The translations under genes and the position numbers were made by a program. A stretch of 64,000 nucleotides of DNA from Cyrtodaria siliqua. Taxonomy: Eukaryota > Mollusca > Bivalvia > Adapedonta > Hiatellidae. Of the stretch, positions 11,596 through 21,431 are shown one piece after another. Position 1 is the stretch's first letter. Each line of letters begins with the position of its first letter. The stretch is from contig JAWPHD010011204.1 of assembly GCA_037043455.1 (NCBI GenBank), positions 20,001-84,000 on the forward strand, in the 5' to 3' direction. The notes under the pieces were generated by a model. That model saw only the letters and a program-made list of their open reading frames with translations. It was not told the DNA's origin and made no database searches.

Positions 11596-14500
11596 GACCA
11601 TCGTCCGTTCGTCCGTCAGCCCGTCGTATGAAGAGTGAGGAAATATTGTACAGATTTAATCTTCTCAAAGAAGGCAAACATTCAGTCGTGTGCAGTTTTA
11701 CCTGATTCACCTATTCTTTGCATTTCAATGAAAGCGTCCAAACTTCATGGCTAAATACTTTGAATCATATTATAGAAGTTTGTTTATTTGATATCGTAGT
11801 TTAAGTGTATATTTTAAAATATATTTTTTGTGTTTTCAGATGTGGAATCGGAAGGAGCCCAGTGCGAATCTGTTGTGTCGTTCAGTCAGGTCAGTTGTTG
11901 TTGTTGGTTGCAATGTGCCATTGGGGATAGATGTTCTGGCAGCAGCTGTTGTTCCCCTCACGGTATCGTTGTGGGTGTCGATGCAAGATTGTACTATACA
12001 TGAATCATTCTTGTATGGGTTAGGGTTCGCAATTGTGCTCTATTAGGAACAAGGGTTCTACATATCACCTTAACCTGGATGACCTTGACTTTTATAGTTC
12101 ATTGACTTTTCAGTTTAATGTCATCTTTTTGCCATTTAAGTTTGTTACTGATCAGGAACTTAATGCAATAAAGCATCCAAACTTGAATGTCATTCCGACA
12201 TAGTGGTTCCACCTATGACACTCGTTTTATGGGCAGATAATTCTGTTAATGTTATGCTGTTGTGTTGAGCTCCAATCCCAATTAGACGAGACGTATGAAT
12301 CTGCAGATTTCTTGTTTACCAATGCTTTACATAATAGTCCAGTCCCTGCTAGGTGAGATGTATGTATCTGCAGATTTCTTGTTTATTCATTTTTTACATA
12401 ATAATACCCCAATCCCTGCTAGGCAAGATGTACGATCCGCAGATTTCTTGTTTGCTAATTGTTAACATAATTGTTAATGATTTTGTTCGTTAAACGTCCT
12501 TTAAGTCGTGTCTGATCTGTTTAAAGAAAAGGATGCATGATGCATAATAATTTCTTGAGGATTTTATAGGAATTTTAAAACCTGAGCTTGCTTTGCGTTT
12601 TTCTAGGAAGAATCACTTGGCCATGGCAGACGCCAATATTATACAGTTTGCGACAATGAAATATGCATAGGATTTACCATCTGTTGTCATGAAACACTAG
12701 TTGGATAAGCCAAACACTAGTTGGATAAGCCAACTATCTGAAATGTATGTAATCCCAAAGAGGACCTATCTTCATTAGAACTTAGGTACAAAATGAGACT
12801 ATTGTTGGATGGTTCTGGGGTGGAAAGGCAGAACCTTCTTTCCCACCAAAATCACCTTAATACCAATCCTGTTCTCTCAACTTTGGAAGATACCTAAAAT
12901 AACCTATATGCTGTTTGGAGCTGTTAAGCAGCAATTCAATTTATAATCTTATCAAAAATATAAAAATACTTTCAAAAAAAAAAAAAAAAAAATACAAAAT
13001 AAATACGAACAAACAATTTATTAATAATATTAATTTAAAAATATATAATAGATCATATTGTACTAGTATATTTCCAAAGAAAGTTGTATTCAGATTATTC
13101 TATATACCTAAACATAATTGATCTTTTCAAATTTTCGTTTGGAAAGAGCAAATTAATAAATAAGGATTTAAAATATATAATATTAACTTAAAATATATAA
13201 CATTAATTTAAAATATATAATACCAATTTAAAATAAATAAAATTAATAAAAACATGAATAAAATTCTTTGATCTGATTACTTATTAATAATAAGAATAAA
13301 AATATTTTTTTATTTTATGTGATTCATATAGTTAAGTTGTTGTTTAACAGCTCCGAAAACTTTATTTAGGTTATATATATAGGTCACTTCTGAGAGATAG
13401 GGAGAGGGTAAAGAGGAACCCAGAAAACCCTGATATTACTATCCCATTTGGTGACGTGTACGCAGTGACATGAGTAATTGGTTTCGGATTTCCCCAAATG
13501 TCACCAAATCAGATATAATAAGATTTGCTTCATCAATAAATACTGATAAAGGTGATCGTTTGAAATCAATAAACACAATTAAGAAAATAATGCAGCAGAC
13601 TCGGGTTTTATTGAGTCTGTTCATGAGAAGTAATGAAAGAAGCAACAACTCATGCCCCCTAGCACCGGCTTAAGCGGTATTCTACTTCAAAGCCACCTAT
13701 ATTGGTCTCGAACAAGTTTGACACTAAGGAAACTTGATGTGCATGTTATATGGTGTTATTGTCCTTGTTTATGGATAAATAAGAGATTTTCTGCTTGTTT
13801 ATGCAATAACTTGATTCATAGTTAATCAAATAAATATATTTAGGGATCTATGAATCGGATCAGACCTTTCAATGTTTTAATTAAAGTTTGTTACAATAAC
13901 ATCTTCAACAGTGAGTGAAATAAACACTGCATAACATTTAGAGTTACTGCCCTTGATGATGTTAAAACAAGTTTTAGCTTCCAGAATGTGAACTAGCTGT
14001 TTCAAACTTTCATCAAACTTGATATGAAAATTTGTTTGAATAAGATTGTGACTTGTACCATATTTTGGTGTTCAATTTCAAGATCAAGGGTACTGGTCTA
14101 GGGGAGGGATGCATTTATTTTGTGTCCTAGCTGTTCTTAACTTCTGAACTTACTGTGTGTACGTGTCATTGCTAGACTGTCTGTCATGAAGCAACACTTT
14201 GGTCATAATCCGTTCAGTGTCGCTATGCTCAAGGTCATGTGTCCGTCTTTTAATTCGTGAATCTGTTTCTAATAATCAGTAAAGATTATTGGCAATAGGC
14301 AGTGTGTCATGCACCGATTGCCACAGGTTAATTTGAGGGTTTGTTTCAGTTGGATCTTAGCAAAGTTGGAAAATGAAAAAATAGTCATAGCATGTGTTAA
14401 CGTATTGCCCTTGATTTAGTAAAATGTTTGTGTCCCATTCATCCACTTCAGATAATGAAGGGGAGATGTACAAATAATAAAGGTTCAAGTCATTCGATTT

Positions 14501-14740
14501 TCTTATTCATGTGCATCCATGAGTGTGCTTCATACTGAATACATAGTCTGATGTGTAAGGTGTCCTGACAATATCATGGAATGTTGTTGCAAATTCCAAT
14601 TTGCTCAATCGTTTCAGAATGAAATGTTACTTGTTCATTTATCAGTAATAGATGGTGAATGTTAGGGGTCAAGGTCATCCATCATTTTGTCTTGTCCATG
14701 TCTTCTTTACTTCCTGTTTCATATTAAAATTAATGATGTA
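11596..14740 (+). repeat. Segmental duplication copy B
   Basis: Begins at 'gtcagcccgtcgtatgaaga', matching 21426 onward nearly base for base through the 50-nt exon. It continues collinearly with copies A and C to about 14740. Includes a SINE-tail-like segment (12790-12960), a poly(A)/AT-rich stretch (12970-13260) and a block (13600-13690) that reappears inverted at 45110-45190. Contains the exon at 11840-11889; no other exon supported. Confidence 0.85.
11840..11889 (+). CDS. Duplicated 50-nt exon, copy B (unrecognised gene)
   Basis: A polypyrimidine tract and acceptor (ttgtgttttcag) precede 50 nt that end AG|gtcagt. With the trailing G of the exon at 3529 the frame reads D-VESEGAQCESVVSFSQ and ends in phase 0, ready for the phase-0 start of the exon at 25924. 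The paralogous exon at 21658-21707 has the same length and splice sites, and differs at five or so bases that change D/G, V/A, C/S and V/A. Because 50 is not a multiple of 3, using both copies would shift the frame and bring a stop (TAA) into the exon at 25924. Skipping both also gives a stop (TGA) there. The peptide is acidic and Ser-rich; no family recognised. Confidence 0.5.
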
Positions 14741-14756
14741 ACAACTTGTGTGCCCT

Positions 14757-15490
14757 ATTTATCCATGTCGAACTGATGCTGGGACCTTTATCCATGTCAA
14801 ACTGATGCTGTGACCTTTATCCATGTCGAACTGATGCTGTGACCTTTATCCATGTCGAACTGATGCTGTGACCTTTATCCATGTCGATCTGATGCTGGGA
14901 TCTTTATCCATGTCGAACTGATGCTGTGACCTTTATCCATGTCGATCTGATGCTGAGACCTTTATCCATGTCGAACTGATGCTGTGACCTTTATCCATGT
15001 CGAACTGATGCTGTGACCTTTATCCATGTCGTACTGATGCTGGGACCTTTATCCTTGTCGAACTGATGCTGTAACCTTTATCCATGTCGAATTGATGCTG
15101 GGACCTTTATCCGTGTCTAACTGATGCTGGGACCTTTATCCATTTTCGAACTGATGCTGGGACCTTTATCCATGTCGAACTGATGTTGGGATCTTTATCC
15201 ATGTCGAACTGATGATGGGAGCTTTATCCATGTCGAACTGATGCCGGGACCTTTATCCATGTCGAAATGATGCTGTGACCTTTATCCATGTCGAATTGAT
15301 GCTGTGACCTTTATCCATGTCGAACTGATGCTGTGACCTTTATCCATGTCGAACTGATGCCGGAACCTTTATACATGTCGAACTGATGCTGGGACCTTTA
15401 TCCATGTCGAACTGATGCTGTGACCTTTATCCAAGTCGAACTGATACTGTGACCTTTATCCATATCGAACTGAATCGTTATTTTTGTCGC
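14757..15490 (+). repeat. 29-bp minisatellite (about 25 units)
   Basis: Unit 'tgatgctgtgacctttatcc' followed by 'atgtcgaac', with ggg/tgt variants at the 'gctgtgacc' position. Only about two degenerate units exist at the equivalent place in copy C (24235-24290), so the array expanded in B or collapsed in C. Confidence 0.9.
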
Positions 15491-16540
15491 ACTAATGCTG
15501 GAATCTTTATCCATGTCATACTGATACTGGAAGCTTAATTTATGTTACACTTATGCTGGAAATCTTTATACTGGTTGCTAATGCTGGCACCTTTTTTTCA
15601 CATTTACGCTGGCTTCATTCATTTCACTCTGTTGCTGGAACCTTTATTTATATTACACTTATGCTGGAAACCTTTATTATACCCGCGTAACACATATTTA
15701 TTACTTGCATTCCTCAAACAGTTTTGAATGGGTTGTTCTCACAACATCAACAATGTGCAACTGTTTTCACAGATGTCATTAAGGAGTGACCATTCTCATG
15801 CTGTCCGTAATGAGTGACCGGTCTGATAATAATAATAAGAGACCGTTCTCATGCCTGTCAATAATGATGCTCGCTTTCTTGTCAACACTTACTGCCTGTC
15901 AATGGTGCTCTGATAATGCTCTCATTTATGGTGCTCAGATGGTGGAACCGTCATTCATGGCGCACTTTTCATGGCGCACCAATGTCGGTCTCTTCATTCA
16001 TGGCGCACATATGTTGGGACCTTTATCCGTGTCGCACTGACATAAACACTTATTGCCTGTGTTAATAAAATGATATTTGTGACATTGCTGCAGGGAATGG
16101 TAAAAATGGTATTTGTGCTCCTGCTGTTGCTTCTTGTGAAAATGGAGGATGGTGGTGACGACGTGACTGGTAATAATATGTGATTGTCTCCCTTTAGAAG
16201 TATAACCAAACCATAATTACCTCCCCTCGGGGAAGTACGTCTGATACTTGATCATTTAGTGACGTTTGTTTGTCTCCCTTTAGTTGTATAACCAAAGCAT
16301 AATTACAACCTCTCGGGAAAGTATTATACTTGGTTATCATTTAGTGATGTTTGATTGTCTCCCTATATGAAGATAGTCAAATAGACGGGGAATGTGCCCA
16401 ATACAAATCTATATCTCAGGGACTGTAGGAGATAAACTATCTCCATTTCTTATGCAGTTTATTAATTTTATCAATAAATGTTTCATTATCAATTTCAGAT
16501 TGCTGGAGAAATTCCTGACATATAATGGTGGGATGCCTAT
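15491..16540. other. Decayed repeat edges, no gene
   Basis: 15490-15680 continues with degenerate 'atgctggaa.cttta' units. 15760-16080 has 'cctgtcaataatgatgctcg' and 'cttgtcaacacttactgcct' as near 2440-2590, plus a short 'atggcgcac' repeat at 15957-16010. 16170-16370 has two copies of 'tgattgtctcccttta...taaccaaa.cataatta' about 100 bp apart. No coding region supported. Confidence 0.45.
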
Positions 16541-16550
16541 ATACTTAGAA

Positions 16551-16692
16551 GTGCTGATTCGTAAGTTATTCAGTTATTTATATAAATATTTGAATAATAT
16601 TCACATTACAGTAAACCTGTATTCAGAGACCACTGAAGAGAAGATCAAAATGTGTCTCTTTACAGGTGATCCCTAAATACAGGTGTATTAAT
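16551..16692. repeat. 150-bp block nearly identical to 2827-2970
   Basis: One mismatch in ~116 bp against copy A, far closer than the flanking duplicated sequence. It ends 'aatacaggtgtatta'. It contains gtaagt and ttacag dinucleotide contexts 55 bp apart that imitate a tiny intron. Confidence 0.6.
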
Positions 16693-17530
16693 CTTTACAT
16701 TGATCTTTACCAAACTTTTAACAGATTGTTGATATTAATAGAAGCATGAGCAAGTTAGAACACCAGATATATTGGACCAGGAACAACAGAGTTATGTCCC
16801 CCTTTTCAGCCTTGTGAACACTCTAGATAATTTTAGATTTGATCTTTCAAAACTTGGACAGATTGTTGGTAAAAATGAGTTCCGATGAGTTTGAAAACCA
16901 GCTAGATCAGTGTTTAACCAGTAACACTGGATTTATGGCCCTTTTTCAATATTTGTTAATGTACATTGGAATCCCCAAAGGTCATGGATTCAAATCTCAC
17001 TGGAGGCATATATATTTATTTTTTTCTTATAAGAATCCTTGGTCCATGGCTTCAATTTTACTTTGATTGGGAGCTTAGGGCCCTTGTTGGATCAGTTTTA
17101 CATAGAGTTATAGGGAAGAACTTCAAAAATACTCTGTTCAAATGGTGACCATGGGGTCTAATTTTGCCCCGCCCCAGGGGTCACAGTTTTATATAGACTT
17201 GTATATATTGAAAAACTTTAAAAGTCTTCTTCTCTGAAACTACAAGAGTCAAAGGTTTAATATTTTGTATTTACACCCAGCTTATGGTCCTTTACCAAGT
17301 TTGTTTGAATGGTGAACCTAGGATAAAATCTGGCCCCACCCCGGGGGTCACATGTTTTGCATAGTTATATAAACTTAAAAAATCTGATATTACAAGAGCC
17401 AACGGTTTAATATTTTGTATTTACACTCGGCTTATGGACCTCTACTAAATCTGTTCAAGTGGTGACCCTGGGATCAAATTTGGCCCCGCCCCAGTCACAT
17501 GTCAAACTTGGTTTGAGTGTTTATATTAAC
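16693..17530 (+). mobile_element. Degenerate tandem-repeat element remnants
   Basis: 16693-16950 matches the 'gatctttaccaaacttt...gagttatg.ccc' family. 17130-17500 has units with 'gccccgccccaggggtcac', 'ggtttaatattttgtattta' and 'gcttatgg.cctttacc', repeated about every 180 bp. The same units appear in reverse at 62460-62960. Ends are not visible. Confidence 0.5.
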
Positions 17531-17642
17531 GAAAGTTTGATTTGTTTTAAAGCTACCCAAACTTGAGTCAAATTCATCTCTCCCACTATATCTTGGTAAT
17601 TGAAGACACTTTATAAAAAAACTAGTTTGATACTGCCCTGTC

Positions 17643-18579
17643 TAGGGCTGCTGCGAGTAACCCGGTACTCGAATATCCACGAGTTCAGCCAGAAATTCGG
17701 ATACGAATATTCGTCACTTCCGAGATCGCTGGATCGCGATATTTTTTATTTATATTTACCTTATGAGAATTCCATAAAACAAGTTGATTAGAGCGCCAAA
17801 TAGATTCCTTTGGGCCATTATAATGCTGGTTAGTAGAGGTTATACGCGCCATATTTGCTAACCGGAAGTAAACATTACAATAAGTAGAGCTAGCAACATG
17901 TTTACATTTGAATAAAATCTAAAACAAAAATTGTCGAAGTACACTTTGTTTAAAGTCACTAAAAACGAATACAAATTCATAATTATAGAATTAAATATAT
18001 TCCCCTTATGATTGATGTTTTCTTTATTTAATGATGAAATGTTGCATTTCCCCCCTGCTCAGATGCGCAGTGGAGCATGCATAATCCCATTGAAACAATG
18101 CATCAGTAGCCAACGTGATCATGTTTTTGCAGCGTCGTATCAAAGTGAAAGCGATCTTTTTGTCTGTTGCTATTTTAAATCACTGATTATGTATGTACAC
18201 TCTTTTCCATTACTACAATCAGAAAAGAAAACAACATGCAAGTTGCAGCAAGAAGCAGAATCAAGCTGGATGTATTGACATTATGAAAATTTGTAAATTA
18301 TATAAGTTATGTTTGCAGCACCCCTGGTAAACAGCATAAACATTTTGAAAAAATGATATATATCATGTTTATGCTGTTTACCTGGGGTGCTGCAAATATT
18401 TATTAGTGTTTCACAAAGTATGTGATGCTAATATTTACTTATGATAGTAAATTGTCTTCATGACAGCCATTTTTCTTTCTTTAAAATTGTAAAAGCTGAT
18501 TCGTGGTTCGATCTATGAATCGTAAGCACTGACTCGTGGATCGGATCGGATCGCCACTTACCGACGATCAACAGCCCTA
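17643..18579. mobile_element. Non-autonomous hAT-type DNA transposon
   Basis: Terminal inverted repeats TAGGGCTG (17643-17650) and CAGCCCTA (18572-18579) are flanked by an exact 8-bp direct repeat, GCCCTGTC, at 17635-17642 and 18580-18587. An 8-bp target duplication with TAGGG-type ends is diagnostic for the hAT superfamily. The 937-bp interior has no transposase. Its subterminal parts are rich in 'cgaatat', 'gatcggatcggatcg' and similar motifs. A second hairpin (18312-18396) is nested inside. An 88-codon open frame at 18012 is not transposase-like. Confidence 0.85.
18312..18396. repeat. 85-bp near-perfect hairpin inside the hAT element
   Basis: The left arm 'tttgcagcacccctggtaaa' continuing cagcataaacat pairs with the right arm that ends 'cctggggtgctgcaaa', with one mismatch in about 32 bp. 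The loop is AT-rich (ttttgaaaaaatgatatatatc). Confidence 0.85.
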
Positions 18580-18587
18580 GCCCTGTC

Positions 18588-18957
18588 TGACACGCGCTCC
18601 TCCTACTCACCCTATCCAATCCCATCCCACCTCACCCCACCATGGACACCATATAATGAGTAGTGATACAGGCCCTCTTGTTGAAATAGTTATGGCCCCT
18701 TATACATAAATTTTATATTTAGCAAGTAGAGCGTCCAGAGGCCCCTTGTTTAGAAAAATGAAAACAAAATGTGCAGTAAGGCCCTAAAATTTCATGCGGT
18801 TTTCGACAGGTATATTCAAGCACCTTTGTTATATCGTCGACATTCATTTATAGCAATGTCCGCGCTAAAAGCTAAGATGATGCTAGTACTATAGTCCAAA
18901 ATGTACGTCACGTATAAAACGTGAAATAAAACTATTGAAGAACTAAAATTATAAAGA
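18588..18957. other. Intergenic/intronic, one element tail
   Basis: 18700-18752 carries the tail 'agtagagcgtccagaggccc' + cttgttt of the 'ggccagtagagc' family in plus orientation. The rest shows nothing recognisable. Confidence 0.4.
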
Positions 18958-21316
18958 AACAAGAGGCCCAAGAGGGCCTGTGGACGCTCTACTGGCTCAA
19001 GATAAAGTTTATGTATAAGGGACCATAAGTCTTTCAAAAATAATTCAACCAGAACATGGCAATGACAGGTGCAACTAGTCTTAGTACTGATCATTCTCGC
19101 CAAGATTCGCTGAAATCTGGCAAAGAGTTCAGAAGAGACTAATCTGGACAAAGTTTGTGTATTCAAACATTTAAAGGGTCACAACTCTGCCAAAAATCAT
19201 TCAACCGAAATATGGCAATGATATGCACAACTAGGCTTGATACTGATCATCCTTGTCAAGTTTCGTCTATATCCAGCCAGGGGTTCAGGAGAACTAGCCC
19301 GAAAAAAATTGTGGTATCAAAATCCTTTAAAGGGCCATAACTCTGCCAAATATCTGTAAACCGGAACGTGACAATGACTTGCACAACAAGGCGTGGTGCC
19401 TATCATCCCTGCAAAGTTTCATTGAAATCTAGCAAGGGGTTCAGGAGTAGTAGATCAGACAAAGTTTGTGTATTAAACCTTTAAAGGGCCATAATTCTGC
19501 CAAAAAAATCATTTAACCGGAATACGCCAATGATTTGCAAAACTATATATGGAATTGATCATCCCTAAAAAGCTTCGTTTGAATCCGGCCAGAGGTTCAG
19601 GAGAACTAGTCAGAAAAAAGTTTGTGTATTAAAATCTTTAAAGGGCTATAAGTCTGCCAAAATTATTCAACTGGAACACGATGACTATGTACAACTAGGC
19701 TTGGTACTGATCATCCCTGCAAAGTTTCATTGAAATCCGGCCAAATGAAGGCCCTTTCGTCTTAATGAGGCCACAATATAGCATATTTCAGAAAATCAAG
19801 GGCCATGACTTCAATGTAAATGGTCCAATCTGGATGGTTTTCGAACTCGTCCAAGCTTTCATCGATATTAACAATCTGGTAAAGTTTCTTAAAGATCCAA
19901 TGAAAGATGAAGGCCCTATCGTCTTAACGAGGCAAAATATAGGATTTTTAACTAAATCAAGAGCCATAACTCCACTATTACTGGTCCGATATGGCTGTTT
20001 TTCGAACTTGACCGAGCTTTCATTGATATGAACAATCTCGTAAAGTTTCATAAAGATCGCATAAAAATGAAGGCTCTATAATCTTAACGAGGCAAAATAT
20101 AGCATTTTTAACTAAATCAAGGGCTATAACTCATCCGTTACCGTTCCGATCTGGCTGGTTTTCGAAATTGTCTGAGCTGTCATTGATATAAACAATCAGG
20201 TAAAGTTTTGTAAACATCAGATGAAAGATGAAGGCCCTATCGAATTAACGATGCAAAATATAGCATTTTTAACTAAATCAAGGGCCATAACTCTGCTGTT
20301 ACTGGTCCAATCTGGCTGGACTTCAAAATTGTCCGAGCTTTCATTTATATAAACAATCTAGTAAAGTTTGGTAAAGATCGAATGAAAGATAAAGGCCCTT
20401 TTGTCTTAATGAGGCAAAATATAGCATTTTTAACTAAATCAAGGGCAATAACTCCGCTGTTAATAGTCCTATCTAGCTGGTTTTCGAACTTGTCCGAGCT
20501 TTCATTGATATTAACAATCTGTGCAAGTTTGGTAAAGATCAAATAATAAATGAAGGTGCTAGAGTGTTCACAATGCTTAATATGGCATTTTTCAGCAAAA
20601 CAAGGGTCATAACTCCGTTGAAATTACATCGATCTTGCCGGTTTTCAAACTTGTTCAAGTTTTCATTGATATAAAGACACTGGCAAAGTTAAGTAAAGAT
20701 CCGATTAATAATGAAGGCCCTAGAGTGTTCACAAGGCAGAAAATAGCATTTTTCAGAAAAACAAGGGCCACAACTCCGGTGTTACTGACCCAATTCAGCC
20801 GATTTTCGAACTTGTCCAAGCTATAATTGGAATTAACAATCTTTGCAAGTTTGGTAACGATCAAATAATAAATGAAGGTGCTAGAGCGTTCATAAGGCAG
20901 AAAACAGCAATTTCCAGAAAAATCAAGGGCCATAACTCCGGTGTTACTGATCCGATTTGGCTGGTTTTCAAACTTGTACGAGCCTTTATAGATATAAACA
21001 ATCTGTGCAAGTTTGGTAAAGATCAAATAATAAATGAAGGTGCTAGAGTGTTCACAAGGCTTAATATGGCATTTTTCATCAAAACAAGGACCATAACTCC
21101 GGTGAAATTATTCCGATCTGGCTGGTTTTCGAACTTGTCCGAGCTTTCATTGATATTAACAACCTGTTAAAGTTTGGTAAAGATCGAATGAAAAATGAAG
21201 GCCCTATGGTGGTAACAAGACAAAAGTTAACGACGGACGGCCGGACGGACGGACGGACGACGGACAACTCGTCATCCCATAAGCTCTGCTGGCCTTCGGC
21301 CAGTAGAGCTAAAAAC
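18958..21316 (-). mobile_element. Complete hairpin-ended 'ggccagtagagc' element, 2.36 kb
   Basis: In reverse orientation: the head is a perfect stem-loop at 21282-21310 (agctctactggcc, gaa, ggccagcagagct) followed by 'gtccgtccgtcc' motifs. The tail is at 18958-18995 (aacaagaggcccaagagggc, ctgtggacgctctactggc). There are two internal arrays: ~150-bp units (18990-19745, 'gggccataactctgccaaa') and ~165-bp units (19745-21200, 'aaatcaagggccataactcc', 'ggtttt(c)gaacttgtccgag'). Several open frames of 60-120 codons run through these arrays and are not genes. Confidence 0.75.
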
Positions 21317-21431
21317 AACAGAAGAGAGGACAATCACTTAAACAAATTGAAGTAGTAATAGCTCTGTAATTGAGTTAACACAAAAATATAGAAGAAAAAC
21401 AATTACCACCATCTTACTCGTTCTAAAAATG

